Notes: generated from the sequence alone by a model not told the origin. 64,000 nucleotides of DNA from Caballeronia sp. NK8 (GCF_018408855.1 NZ_AP024324.1:496001-560000), one strand, 5' to 3'. Positions 1-9,129 are shown, counted from the stretch's first letter. A program made the numbers and translations.

Positions 1-1507
1 GCACACCGATCGTGCCGTTCTCCGCCGCCCACAGAATGCCGTTCGCCGTGCCGTTCGCGGAAATGCTCGGCGTCGTGCCCGGGAAGCCGAACTTGTTCGC
101 CGTCTGACTCGTGGGCGCTCCCGACAACGTGGCGTTCGAGATCGTGAACGCCTTGATGTTGTCGCCGACCGATCCGAAATAGACCGTGTTGTTGAAATAC
201 GCGGGCGCGCCGAACACCGACCCGCCGAGCCGGCCGACGAGCTCCTGGTAAATATGGTCGGCGTTCGAATCGAACTTGCCCATCGAATAGCGGTTCACGA
301 CGTAGATCGTCTTGTTCTTGCCCGCGCCGATTGCGAGATGACGCACCGCGCCGGTCGAATCGGCCATATCGGGCAGCACCATCGCGCCGCCCGAGCCGAG
401 ATCCTCGTCCTGATTCGATTCCTGCATCGTATTAGACGGCTGGAAATAGTCCTGCACCCGCAATGGTCCGAGATTGAGTCGCAGAAAGCCGTTGCCGTAG
501 TTGCCGTTGATCGGCATCTCGTGCTCGTTTTGCGTCGGGTCGAAGGTGCCGTTTCCATCGAGCAGATAGATGGCTTCGCCGTCGGACGCGAGGCCCGCTC
601 CGCTCATCCAGATCGCGCCCATCTGGCCGTTCGGCGTCACGTTCAGCACGCTCGTCTGCTGGAGCGTGCCGGCGTCGTAGCCCATCACCCAGCCGGTATA
701 CGGCAGGAAATCGCAGTGCGAGGTCCATGCGGTATAGACGGTGCCGTTCAGCAGCAGCAGCGCCGCGCGCTCCACGTACTGGCCCGGATCGAATGTGAGC
801 GTGCCGTTCTGGCTGCCCGAACCGTTGCCCGGATAGGTCGCGCGAATTTCCGTCGGGCCGTTGAAGAGCTCGGCACCAGTGGCGACGTCGAGCGCGTGAA
901 TGCGCTGGTGATAGCCGCCCGACGCGTCCCTCGACATGCCGACTACATAGATCGCGCCATTCGGCCCGCGCGTGCGGTCGATGACCGGCGTCGCCGTGAT
1001 GCCGATCCTCGGGGTGATCTGGGTGCAGCCGTGGTCGCCGCTCGGCGACTCGCCGTTGCCGAGCGTCGAAACTTTCCAGAGCACGGCGCCGTTGTCGGCA
1101 TCGAAGGCGTAGACGCTCGCGTTCTCGGTCTCGACGTAGACCACGTTGTGCGAAGCGCCTGCGATCGGCACGTCTGCGAGAAAGAGCGGCTGGGCATCGA
1201 CGAGGCCATCGACGGAAAAGAACCCGAGCTTGCCGAAATTGCTCGCACTGACGTTCGCGGGCGTGAGGATCGTTTCGTTCAGCTGCTGGCCGGTGCGGGC
1301 GATGTCGTTGTGCCAGGTGACGACGTCCATCGGGTTGCCGGCAGCCGACGTGCCCGCACTCGTTGCCTTCGATACGCTCGACGCAGCCCTGCTGGCGGCG
1401 GCCGATGTCGAATCGCCGCTGGAGTCACCGCCGCTGCACGCGCCGATGATTGCCGCGATCAGCGCGGCGCCGAGTGCGACGGCATAAGCGGAATAACGCG
1501 CATTCAT
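1..1507 (-). CDS. PQQ-type beta-propeller lipoprotein (3' end outside window)
   Basis: The reading frame runs from an ATG at 1507 off the left edge, giving 502 codons with no stop. An AAGGAG box lies 7 nt before this ATG; the ATG at 1513 is too close to it. The N-terminus is a lipoprotein signal (MNARYSAYAV..., lipobox IGAC, Cys at about residue 24), followed by a Ser/Ala-rich linker. The rest has repeats resembling PQQ/pyrrolo-quinoline propeller blades (VYAFDADNGAVLWK, IHALDVATGAELF, LPDMADSTG). It is probably an outer-membrane-anchored propeller protein facing the periplasm. Whether it binds PQQ or only has the fold cannot be decided. It diverges from the SCO/copper-oxidase operon, so a functional link is possible but unproven. 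Confidence 0.75.
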   Translation of the reverse strand, partial: MNARYSAYAVALGAALIAAIIGACSGGDSSGDSTSAAASRAASSVSKATSAGTSAAGNPMDVVTWHNDIARTGQQLNETILTPANVSASNFGKLGFFSVDGLVDAQPLFLADVPIAGASHNVVYVETENASVYAFDADNGAVLWKVSTLGNGESPSGDHGCTQITPRIGITATPVIDRTRGPNGAIYVVGMSRDASGGYHQRIHALDVATGAELFNGPTEIRATYPGNGSGSQNGTLTFDPGQYVERAALLLLNGTVYTAWTSHCDFLPYTGWVMGYDAGTLQQTSVLNVTPNGQMGAIWMSGAGLASDGEAIYLLDGNGTFDPTQNEHEMPINGNYGNGFLRLNLGPLRVQDYFQPSNTMQESNQDEDLGSGGAMVLPDMADSTGAVRHLAIGAGKNKTIYVVNRYSMGKFDSNADHIYQELVGRLGGSVFGAPAYFNNTVYFGSVGDNIKAFTISNATLSGAPTSQTANKFGFPGTTPSISANGTANGILWAAENGTIGV

Positions 1508-1947
1508 TTGCATTCTCCTTCTCCGGGAGGGCCGGAACGGGCAACGCATGGAGCGACGACGATGCTAACAAAGCAATAACATGTGCGCCCCCGGATGGTG
1601 ACAGAAAAAGAGGACTTTCTCGCCAACGAACGTTCGGATGCAAAGTGGGCGGCCGATTTCGAATCAGGACAGCAATGACGCGTTTGCTTCGAGAACCCTT
1701 TCAATTCCTAAGGCGTATGTATCCGAGGGCACATATTTACCTATTTATTTATCCTCCAGAACGGATCTTGCCGATTTGGACTGCTAGTCTTCGTCCGAGA
1801 GAAATTGCAATACAAAAGAGCCATGGCTGCGACACCTCTGCTCGCGCCTGTCAGGCCGGATCTTCGACGTACAAGTCGCACCGTGATGCCCCGGAACGGG
1901 GATCGTAAAACGTGTCGATGAGGGCGATTTCGGTGAGCCAGGAAAAG
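1508..1947. other. Divergent intergenic region
   Basis: About 440 bases lie between the lipoprotein start and the SCO gene. The stretch around 1720-1830 is more AT-rich than its surroundings and is the likely place for divergent promoters. I see no convincing gene, long inverted repeat or RNA here. Confidence 0.5.
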
Positions 1948-2577
1948 ATGCCCGACTGTCTGACATCCGGCATGGGTGCGTTTGCTCCCGCCCTCACTCG
2001 CCGCGCTCTGCTTCGCGACATGGCTGCACTCGCGCTGGGCGCAATGTCCCCGTTCTCGTTTGCGCAGCATGGCGGGCTGGGACTCGTCACGCCGCCGGTT
2101 CACCTCGGCGACACCTTGCTGGTCGATCAGACCGGCAGAACGCGCCTGCTGAACGACGTGCTCCGCCAGGGCGTGACCGCGCTGCAGACGATATACACGG
2201 GCTGCGGCACGGTATGTCCCCTGCAAGGCGCGCTTTTCAGCGCGGTTCAGGAACGGATTCCGCAAATCCGTGCCCATCGTCCGGTGCAATTGCTGTCGGT
2301 TGGAATCGATCCGCTTTCCGATTCACCCTCGGCATTGCGCGCCTGGCTTGCGCGATTTCGGGCGGGTCCGGCGTGGAATGCCGCGACGCCAGCACTGAAG
2401 GATGTAGACCGGATGCGAGTGGCGCTCTCGGGCAGCAATAGCCCTCTCGGCGACATCGCGGATCATTCGACGCAGGTGTATTGCTTCGACGCCGACGCGA
2501 TGTTGCGCTGGCGAAGCGCCGACCTTCCCCGCGTCGACGACCTCTGCAATGTGCTCGGCGCACTTGCACGTACCTAA
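1948..2577 (+). CDS. SCO1/SenC-family copper chaperone
   Basis: A 209-residue protein with a thioredoxin-like SCO fold. The copper motif CxxxC is present as TGCGTVCP (Cys86 and Cys90), and the distal ligand is probably His173 in DHSTQ, spaced as in SCO1. The N-terminus carries a twin-arginine-like stretch (TRRALLRD) before a hydrophobic segment, so it is exported and may use Tat. Start chosen at ATG 1948, with AGGA just upstream; ATG 1918 or a GTG at 1912 remain possible. It is the first gene of a plus-strand run and lies 28 nt before a radical copper oxidase gene. SCO proteins usually serve the CuA site of cytochrome oxidase; no oxidase subunit is nearby, so delivery of copper to the neighbouring oxidase is the likely job (inference). 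Confidence 0.85.
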   Translation: MPDCLTSGMGAFAPALTRRALLRDMAALALGAMSPFSFAQHGGLGLVTPPVHLGDTLLVDQTGRTRLLNDVLRQGVTALQTIYTGCGTVCPLQGALFSAVQERIPQIRAHRPVQLLSVGIDPLSDSPSALRAWLARFRAGPAWNAATPALKDVDRMRVALSGSNSPLGDIADHSTQVYCFDADAMLRWRSADLPRVDDLCNVLGALART

Positions 2578-2605
2578 GCAGACTTTCTCCACGCGGAGCG
2601 AAACC

Positions 2606-4570
2606 ATGCCAGGAATTCGTTCGACGAGGGACGCGGCCCGCCTGCTCGTCTCATGCATGCGCTTTTTGCTGCTGATCGCATTGCCGCTGGCTTTGGCAGG
2701 CATATCGCCCGCTGTCCGGGCGCAAACCTCGGCCCCTATCACGCTGAGCGGCACTAACATGTGCGCGGACGTCAGCGGCGCGGCAACGGCGCCGGGAGGG
2801 CCCGTGATTTCCTGGCCCTGCTGGGGCGGCGCAAACCAGCAATGGCTCCCGGTTGCAACCGGCACCCGGTACAACCTCGTCAATCGGAACAGCGGCCTGT
2901 GCATGGACGTGTCGGGCCAGGCCCGCGACCCGGGTGGCCCCATCATCCAGTGGACCTGCAATGGCGGCTTGAATCAGGCCTTCTCGTTGACACCGCAAGG
3001 GGCGGGCTACGCAATCGTCGCGGGACATAGCGGCTTGTGCGTGAGCGCGTCGAGCACGACCTCTCAGGGTGTCCAACTCACGCAGCAGGTGTGCAATGGC
3101 AGTGCGACACAGACCTGGCAAGTGAGCGGCTTGCCGGTGCCGAGAACCGTATTGCCCTCGAAGTGGACGGCGCCCATCTCAATGCCGCTCGTCCCGTTGC
3201 AGGCCGCCAATCTTCCCAACGGAAACGTGCTGGTTTGGGCCGCGGACAGCGCGCTCAACTTCACCACCGGCGAGGTCACGCCGGGCAAGACCTACACGGC
3301 GATCTTCAATCCATCGACCGGCAACAGCAAGCAAGTGATCGTGAGCAATACCGGACACGACATGTTCTGCCCGGGCATCGCCAATCTCCCCGATGGCCGG
3401 ATTTTCGTGACCGGGGGTTCGAGCACGAGACTGACCAGCATTTATTCGCCTTCGACGAACGCCTGGACCGCGAGCGATCGCATGAACATTCCACGCGGCT
3501 ATCAGGGAAGCGTGACATTGAGCAACGGCAATGTGTTCCTGGTGGGCGGCTCCTGGAACGGAGGGCTCGGGGGCAAGACTGGTGAAACCTGGACCCCGGG
3601 TTCGGGCTGGCGGATCGACGGCGCCATCACCGACGACACCATCCTCACGAACGACAATGCGGGCGTATTTCGCGCCGACAATCACGCATGGCTGTTCGCG
3701 GTCGCCAATGGACGCGTGTTCCACGCGGGACCCAGCCGGGCCATGCACTGGTTCGATACAGCCGGTAACGGCAATGTCACCGCGGCGGGCAACCGGGGTC
3801 GCGACAGCGATGCGATGAACGGCAACGCCGTCATGTACGACGTCGGCAAGATTCTCGCGGTCGGAGGCGCGCCGAGCTACGATCAATCGCAGGCCACGTC
3901 CAATGCGACACTCATCGACATCAATAACGGAAATGCGGTGACGCAGACCATCGCGCCGATGATCTACCAGCGCGCGTTCAGCAACAGCGTCGTGCTGCCG
4001 AACGGACAGGTCGTCGTGATCGGCGGACAGACTTTTGCTGCGCCTTTCTCGGACGACAACGCCATCCTCACCCCGGAACTGTGGGACCCGGCCACCAATG
4101 CGTTCTCTCCGCTCGCCGCTCAGGCCGTGCCGCGCACGTATCACAGCGTCGCGCTGCTCCTGAACGACGGACGCGTGCTGAGCGGCGGTGGCGGATTGTG
4201 CGGGGCATGCGCGACCAATCACACTGACGTGGAGATATTGACGCCGCCCTATCTGCTCAACGCGGACGGGTCAGCCGCGTCCCGGCCCAGTCTCACGTCC
4301 GTGCCGTCCGACGCGCAGCTCGGCACGACGATCGTGGTGACGGCAAGCAGGGGAATGCGTGCCTTCGCGCTGATGCGCTCGTCGTCGGTCACCCATTCGC
4401 TGAACAACGAGCAGCGACGCGTGCCGCTGACGTTCACGGTAGGTACGGCGGGTGAATATCAGTTGAACATTCCTTCCGATCCCGGCGTCGTGGTCCCCGG
4501 CTATTACATGCTGTTCGCCCTGAACGCGAAGGGCGTGCCGAGTGTCGCGCGCGTGCTGCTGGTGCATTGA
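2606..4570 (+). CDS. Secreted galactose/glyoxal oxidase-type radical copper oxidase
   Basis: A 654-residue exported protein. Domains in order: signal peptide (about 1-40, ending VRAQ), ricin-type beta-trefoil carbohydrate-binding domain with QxW-like repeats (about 45-170), seven-bladed Kelch propeller (about 185-545), and a C-terminal DUF1929 domain. The full galactose oxidase active site can be placed: Cys255 and Tyr299 for the thioether-linked radical cofactor, stacking Trp317 in GGSW, axial Tyr512, and copper ligands His513 and His597. The Cys-Tyr spacing (44) equals that of the fungal enzyme (228 to 272). Family members oxidise primary alcohols or aldehydes with O2, giving H2O2. Start at ATG 2606 with GGAG 7 nt upstream. 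It sits between a copper chaperone and a c-type cytochrome, so electrons might go to the cytochrome instead of, or as well as, O2. The true substrate is unknown. Confidence 0.92.
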   Translation: MPGIRSTRDAARLLVSCMRFLLLIALPLALAGISPAVRAQTSAPITLSGTNMCADVSGAATAPGGPVISWPCWGGANQQWLPVATGTRYNLVNRNSGLCMDVSGQARDPGGPIIQWTCNGGLNQAFSLTPQGAGYAIVAGHSGLCVSASSTTSQGVQLTQQVCNGSATQTWQVSGLPVPRTVLPSKWTAPISMPLVPLQAANLPNGNVLVWAADSALNFTTGEVTPGKTYTAIFNPSTGNSKQVIVSNTGHDMFCPGIANLPDGRIFVTGGSSTRLTSIYSPSTNAWTASDRMNIPRGYQGSVTLSNGNVFLVGGSWNGGLGGKTGETWTPGSGWRIDGAITDDTILTNDNAGVFRADNHAWLFAVANGRVFHAGPSRAMHWFDTAGNGNVTAAGNRGRDSDAMNGNAVMYDVGKILAVGGAPSYDQSQATSNATLIDINNGNAVTQTIAPMIYQRAFSNSVVLPNGQVVVIGGQTFAAPFSDDNAILTPELWDPATNAFSPLAAQAVPRTYHSVALLLNDGRVLSGGGGLCGACATNHTDVEILTPPYLLNADGSAASRPSLTSVPSDAQLGTTIVVTASRGMRAFALMRSSSVTHSLNNEQRRVPLTFTVGTAGEYQLNIPSDPGVVVPGYYMLFALNAKGVPSVARVLLVH

Positions 4571-4571
4571 A

Positions 4572-5009
4572 ATGGCGCGGCCATTTCGCTGTGTGACGCG
4601 AACCGCCGCGATCGGACTGGCCCTTGCCGTGATGACACCTTCGGCGCGTGCGCAGGCCGAATGTGAACCCGCCGACCTGGGGTGCGCGATATTCAACGGA
4701 CAACATCCGATGGCCGCGCACCTGCGCGACGACGATCGCCCGTTGCCTTCCTGGACGACTCGATGCGTCAATTGTCATGCAGGCGCGTCGACGGCGGCAG
4801 CTTTTGCGCCACCGCTGACACACGACTCGCTGCTCGCCGCGACACCTCGCCGTGGAGGTCCGATCAGCCACTATGACGTGACGGCCTTCTGCCGCGCGGT
4901 CAAGGATGGGGTCGACCCGGCGGGCGTCCTGCTTCGCAAGTCGATGCCCCGCTATCAGATTGCCGATGCCGAATGCATGGCGCTCTGGCGGTACATCGTG
5001 CATCAATGA
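4572..5009 (+). CDS. Small periplasmic cytochrome c
   Basis: A 145-residue protein with a signal peptide (ending SARAQ) and one haem-binding motif CVNCH near residue 65. A Met in KSMPRY near the C-terminus is a candidate sixth ligand. The start ATG (4572) lies one base after the oxidase stop codon, which suggests translational coupling. Size and layout fit a class I mono-haem cytochrome of the kind found as electron acceptor or accessory subunit for periplasmic dehydrogenases. Its partner is probably the copper oxidase just upstream (inference from position). Confidence 0.85.
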   Translation: MARPFRCVTRTAAIGLALAVMTPSARAQAECEPADLGCAIFNGQHPMAAHLRDDDRPLPSWTTRCVNCHAGASTAAAFAPPLTHDSLLAATPRRGGPISHYDVTAFCRAVKDGVDPAGVLLRKSMPRYQIADAECMALWRYIVHQ

Positions 5010-5052
5010 TGGTATCTTCATCAAATGCTATGGCGCCCGGCTGAGGTGGCAC

Positions 5053-6033
5053 ATGTCCGTCTTTTTCGAAGTCGAGCACGTCACAACCTATCGCTACAAC
5101 AAGCCAGTGGAGTTTTCCCCGCACCGCGTGATGTTCCGGCCGCGCGCCGCGCACGACATCCGCGTGCTGTCGGCCACACTGGCGGTGTCGCCGCACAGCA
5201 CACAGTTCTGGATGCAGGACGTGTTCTCCAATTCGGTCGCGATCGTCGAACCACGGGTGCCCGCCGAAACGCTGGAATTCCGCGCGCGCTTCGTGATCGA
5301 GCATTTCGGCGTCAAGAATCTGGAGTTGCCGCTGGCGCCCGAAGCCGAGAACTATCCGTTCCAATACACCGACGAGGACCGCCTCGACCTGGCGCCCTTC
5401 CTCCCGCCGCAATATCCAGACGATCAGCCCCTGCTGCGCGACTGGACTGCGCAGTTTCTCCCCCGCCGCGGCACCATCCACACGCGCGACATCCTGGCCA
5501 ATATCAACGCAGCCATCCGCAGCGACTTCCAGTACCAGTCGCGTGATGCCATGGGCACTCAGCATCCATCCGAGACACTGAACAGGCGCAGCGGCACCTG
5601 TCGGGATTTCGCGCTGCTGATGATGGAGGTGGTGCGGGGACTGGGATTGGCCGCTCGCTTCGTGTCGGGGTATCTGTACGATCGGGCGCTCGATACGCCG
5701 GCTCCGCCAGCGGTACGCAATACGGGACTGCAGCAGGGCGCGCGACAGGTTGAAAGCCGCGACGAGCCGCTCGTGGCAGGCGCCGGCGCGACGCATGCAT
5801 GGTTGCACGTCTTTTTGCCAGGAGCCGGCTGGGTGCCATACGACCCGACCAACTCACTGGTCGGCGGGACCGACCTGATTCGCGTGGCGTTCACGCGCAA
5901 GCCCGAACAGGCCGCGCCAGTGTGCGGTTCCTGGCTCGGTGACGCGCAGGACTTCATGAACATGGACGTCCGCGTCAGCGTGCGGCGAATCGAGCAGCAG
6001 GCAGAGCCGGCATGTGCCGGCGAACGTTTGTAG
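5053..6033 (+). CDS. Transglutaminase-like cysteine protease family protein
   Basis: A 326-residue cytoplasmic-looking protein with no signal peptide. Residues about 1-90 match the bacterial transglutaminase-like N-terminal domain (begins FFEVEHVTTYRYN), followed by a transglutaminase core. The catalytic triad is visible: Cys183 in RSGTCRDFA, His248 in THAWLH and Asp264 in YDPTN. Start chosen at ATG 5053, because the longer upstream frame overlaps the cytochrome gene. It lies 43 nt after the cytochrome gene on the same strand and may be cotranscribed. Members act as proteases or amide-forming enzymes; the substrate is unknown. It ends 19 nt before a convergent gene. Confidence 0.88.
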   Translation: MSVFFEVEHVTTYRYNKPVEFSPHRVMFRPRAAHDIRVLSATLAVSPHSTQFWMQDVFSNSVAIVEPRVPAETLEFRARFVIEHFGVKNLELPLAPEAENYPFQYTDEDRLDLAPFLPPQYPDDQPLLRDWTAQFLPRRGTIHTRDILANINAAIRSDFQYQSRDAMGTQHPSETLNRRSGTCRDFALLMMEVVRGLGLAARFVSGYLYDRALDTPAPPAVRNTGLQQGARQVESRDEPLVAGAGATHAWLHVFLPGAGWVPYDPTNSLVGGTDLIRVAFTRKPEQAAPVCGSWLGDAQDFMNMDVRVSVRRIEQQAEPACAGERL

Positions 6034-6052
6034 CCGACCAAGGAACGAGATG

Positions 6053-6328
6053 CTATGCGCGGAGGATGTGCTTCAGCCTCTCGAATTCCGCCGGTCGCGT
6101 GTAAGACCGATAGAGTTCTCCGATTGAACCGAATGCCAGCGCGGGTTTGAGCGTCGCGCCGGGAAGAACCCTTGTGATCCACTCATAGGCGTTGGTATCG
6201 CGCGGCTCTTCACGCATGGCTACAGTCAGTAACGCGAGCGCCTTGTCAGGCGAGTGTCGGCCTAAGTCGACGAACAGGGTTTCGAATGGATGCCTTGCGC
6301 GTTTCTGAATAGTGGACAGGCTCAACAT
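6053..6328 (-). CDS. Hypothetical protein, 91 aa
   Basis: An open frame from ATG 6328, preceded by AGGAG at a spacing of about 5 nt. The product is a soluble 91-residue protein (begins MLSLSTIQKR, ends LKHILRA) without signal peptide or membrane segment. I do not recognise a family. It follows the CHAD gene on the same strand with a gap of about 73 nt, so the two may be cotranscribed. The good ribosome site and ordinary codon use argue that it is real. Confidence 0.6.
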   Translation of the reverse strand: MLSLSTIQKRARHPFETLFVDLGRHSPDKALALLTVAMREEPRDTNAYEWITRVLPGATLKPALAFGSIGELYRSYTRPAEFERLKHILRA

Positions 6329-6401
6329 GCATCTCCTGCACGGTTGGACTCCTTGCTTATACCAGCCGAACGTGACACCTTCGAGCGCCTTCGGGATGAA
6401 C

Positions 6402-7313
6402 TCACCCAGCGATCGCTCGAACTCGCCGTGATGCTGCACGCATTCGGCGATGCTTCTGTTTTTCCAGCCATTGCAGCGATTCCCGCACGACCGGGTGCGG
6501 AACCTCGTCGAACGAGGCGCTGCGGATGAGCGCCTCACTGGCGGCAATATCGTTGAACAGTCCAAGCTTGTTCTGCACGGACGTCAACTCCTTGATGGTG
6601 CGGCTGTGCCCGCCTCTGATAACGGGTTGAAAGAACTCGAGCAGATATCTCAGCTTCTTTCCCGCCTTGCGAACGTCGTGGAGATCCTCTTCGTGCGCGG
6701 TCTCGCTACGTGCTGCCCGCCTGCTCCGCTTGCGAAGCGCGCGTTGCGCCAGACGGACGCGCTCCTCCGCGAATGCCTGGATGGGAAGATCGTTGCAACG
6801 CGACTGCAGCGTCGTTTGCGCACGTAGCAAGACGTCGTTCAGGAACGCCTCGACTTCATCGCACTTGATCATCGCCTGACTGTGCATCACCGCCTGCGCG
6901 CGTTTCTCGCGCGCGGCCGCCACGAGCAATTCGATCGATGCGCGCGACTCCTGGGCAGCTTTGAGGAGATCGCCAGCGATGTCCCAGTCACGCGTTCCAC
7001 CCGCTACCGCAGCGAGACGCTTGAATTCTTCGACGGCCTGCGCGGTCGCCTCCTCCCCGAGCCATGGGGAATACGCCCAGAACAACGCGCGAAGCTTTCT
7101 GAAAGCCACGCGGAGTTGATGAAACCCTTCGGCATCGCTTGTCGTGGACAGCGCCTTCGCCCTTTGAACCGCCTCGGCTACCACCGGTGTAGCGAGAAAA
7201 GAAAACGTACTGGCGATCGTGCTCTGTCTTGAAAGCAATGAACTCGCAGTCAATCGATCATTCTTGAAGAGCGTTTTCGGGCGTGGCAAGGGCCAGTCAC
7301 CATCCATATCCAT
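6402..7313 (-). CDS. CHAD domain protein
   Basis: A 303-residue, strongly basic, helical protein. The CHAD signature appears twice, as expected for its internal repeat: FHQLRVAFRKLRA near residue 65 and DVRKAGKKLRYLLE near residue 215, both rich in conserved His, Arg and Lys. CHAD proteins bind inorganic polyphosphate and often associate with polyphosphate granules. There is no CYTH domain fused here. A lone PstS-type phosphate-binding protein lies about 1 kb away, which fits a loose phosphate theme but is not proof of linkage. The start could be any of three ATGs at 7313, 7307 or 7303; no strong ribosome site separates them. Confidence 0.87.
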   Translation of the reverse strand: MDMDGDWPLPRPKTLFKNDRLTASSLLSRQSTIASTFSFLATPVVAEAVQRAKALSTTSDAEGFHQLRVAFRKLRALFWAYSPWLGEEATAQAVEEFKRLAAVAGGTRDWDIAGDLLKAAQESRASIELLVAAAREKRAQAVMHSQAMIKCDEVEAFLNDVLLRAQTTLQSRCNDLPIQAFAEERVRLAQRALRKRSRRAARSETAHEEDLHDVRKAGKKLRYLLEFFQPVIRGGHSRTIKELTSVQNKLGLFNDIAASEALIRSASFDEVPHPVVRESLQWLEKQKHRRMRAASRRVRAIAG

Positions 7314-7691
7314 TCAAACCTCGGGTCGGACAGAAGATATAGTTTGCCCAGACCTTAACACAGCAACTTCGCGTCTCGCGATACGAAGTCACAAAACCGT
7401 CTTCAAACTGCAATCTTGCGGCCAGACGCCCGAGTCCGCAGTTGCCGAGACCGCGCCTTGAATACAGCGCTTCGCTTTCGGCTCGATGAAACTTTTATGT
7501 CATTCAGCCAGATTTATTGCGCTCACCCGCAAATTAATCGATGGCAAGTGCATCCGGTTTTGTAATAGCATTGCTGCGCGCATCGCGCGTGAACATCCAA
7601 GCTATCGGCGCTCTGCCGCTTGACGCAAATCCGCGCGCATTGCCGGAGACACGCGGGCATCGACACATAGAAAAAAACGCGGAGTTCAAAC
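7314..7691. other. Divergent intergenic region
   Basis: About 380 bases lie between the divergent CHAD and Nudix genes. I found no supported gene or clear hairpin. Open frames here continue into the Nudix gene in the wrong frame and are discounted. It presumably holds the two promoters. Confidence 0.45.
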
Positions 7692-8069
7692 TTGAAGAAA
7701 CGCGCCACTGTCATCTGTCGAAAAGGCAGACGGATTTTGCTCGTTGCAAGGGAATCCAAATGGGCGCTGCCGGGCGGAATGCTCAAGCGTGGCGAGCATC
7801 TGGCCGATGCCGCGCTCCGCGAGCTCAAGGAAGAAACGCGACTGTCCGGCAAGTCGGCGAAATATCTCTTCGACTTCAAGAGCAAGCAGAAACATCACCA
7901 CGTCTTTTACTGCGATATCTCGAACCGGGCCAAACCGCGTCCGAACAACGAAATATCCAAGTGTCGCTGGGTAGAGCTGGACGAGATGCGGCGGCTCCTG
8001 ACGAGCACGCCAACGGACGACATCGTGAAACTGGCGAGCCAAAAGCGAAAGAACGGTCGCGGGAAGTAG
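7692..8069 (+). CDS. Nudix hydrolase
   Basis: A 125-residue single-domain protein. The Nudix box (G-x5-E-x7-RE-x2-EE) is present at about residues 29-51, including the metal-binding RELKEET. The usual Gly near the end of the box is Arg, a minor deviation. It hydrolyses a nucleoside diphosphate linked to another moiety; the short length fits MutT/DIPP-like enzymes, but the substrate cannot be told. The start is a TTG at 7692 preceded by GGAG at 7 nt, and no ATG precedes the first conserved strand. It ends 28 nt before the convergent pstS-like gene. Confidence 0.88.
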   Translation: MKKRATVICRKGRRILLVARESKWALPGGMLKRGEHLADAALRELKEETRLSGKSAKYLFDFKSKQKHHHVFYCDISNRAKPRPNNEISKCRWVELDEMRRLLTSTPTDDIVKLASQKRKNGRGK

Positions 8070-8097
8070 TGCAAGTGCTGCATAGGTTTTCCCAGGC

Positions 8098-9129
8098 TCA
8101 CTTGATATTCTGACTCCAGTAAGCTTCGATCTGCTTGACGAGCGCGGCAGGCAGCGACACGTAGTGCTCGGCATCGGCGTCGGCTTGCCCTTCATTGAGC
8201 GCCCATCTGAAGAAAGCCAGCACGGCTTTCGATGCAGCCGGGTCCTTCGCCTCTCTCGGCACGAGAACGAACACCACGCCGGCAATCGGCCATGCGTTTT
8301 CGCCCGGCGCATCAGTCACGATCTGATAGAAGTCTGGCCGATCATTCCAGTCCGCTGCTGCTGCGGCCGCGCTGAAGCTATCTCGCGACGGTTGCACGAA
8401 AGTCCCGCTTCGGTTCTGCACAGCCGTATAGGCCAGATTCCGTTGCAACGCGTAAGTCAGCTCGACGTAACCGATCGAGCCCTCCACGTTCCTGATGTAC
8501 GTCGCGACTCCATCGTTGCCGGTAGCGCCGACGCCGGTCGGCCATTTGACAGCCGTAGCCGCACCCACGCTGGATTTCCAGGAAGCGCTGCTCTGCGAGA
8601 GGAAGCTCACCCAATTAAAGGTGGTGCCGGAGCTTTCGTTCCGATGCACGACGACGATCTTGAGGTTCGGAAGGGCAACACCGGGATTGAGCGAGACGAT
8701 AGCCGGATCATTCCAGTAGACGATCTTGCCAAGGTAGATGTCGGCGAGAAGCGGCCCGGACAGGCGAATCTGTCCCGGACCTACACCCGGAAGATTCACG
8801 ACGGGCACAACACCGCCAATCACGACAGGAAACTGGGCCAGTCCCGCCGCTCGCAACTCGTCGGGCATGAGCGGCATGTCCGAGGCGCCGAAAGTCACTC
8901 TGGCTGCCTTGATTTGTCGAACACCATTTCCCGAACCCGTGGGCTGATAGTCGACGCGCTGACCCGTCTTCGTATGATATGTGGCCGCCCATTTCAGCAA
9001 CAGCGGATATACGAAGGTAGAGCCGGCGCCGGAAATCTCCGCGGATAACGCGGTGACCGCATGGCATGCGCAGACGCAAAACGCCACGGCGACGAGCAGG
9101 CGGGAAGAACCGGTCAGTCTTGTTTTCAT
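8098..9129 (-). CDS. pstS: PstS-type phosphate ABC transporter substrate-binding protein
   Basis: A 343-residue periplasmic binding protein with signal peptide (about 1-29). Typical PstS features are ISGAGSTFVYPL at the mature N-terminus, GSGNGVRQI, FGASDMPL, the phosphate-binding RNESSGTT, and IGYVEL. Start chosen at ATG 9129, with AGGAG 8 nt upstream. It is encoded alone: no pstC, pstA, pstB or phoU gene lies in the window, so it must supply permease components encoded elsewhere or have another role such as sensing or scavenging. No Pho box was recognised upstream. Confidence 0.88.
   Translation of the reverse strand: MKTRLTGSSRLLVAVAFCVCACHAVTALSAEISGAGSTFVYPLLLKWAATYHTKTGQRVDYQPTGSGNGVRQIKAARVTFGASDMPLMPDELRAAGLAQFPVVIGGVVPVVNLPGVGPGQIRLSGPLLADIYLGKIVYWNDPAIVSLNPGVALPNLKIVVVHRNESSGTTFNWVSFLSQSSASWKSSVGAATAVKWPTGVGATGNDGVATYIRNVEGSIGYVELTYALQRNLAYTAVQNRSGTFVQPSRDSFSAAAAAADWNDRPDFYQIVTDAPGENAWPIAGVVFVLVPREAKDPAASKAVLAFFRWALNEGQADADAEHYVSLPAALVKQIEAYWSQNIK

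Noticed and set aside
254..1579. A 441-codon plus-strand frame over the lipoprotein gene
   Set aside because: The minus strand encodes a coherent lipoprotein signal and propeller repeats in one continuous frame; the plus-strand product has no such features.
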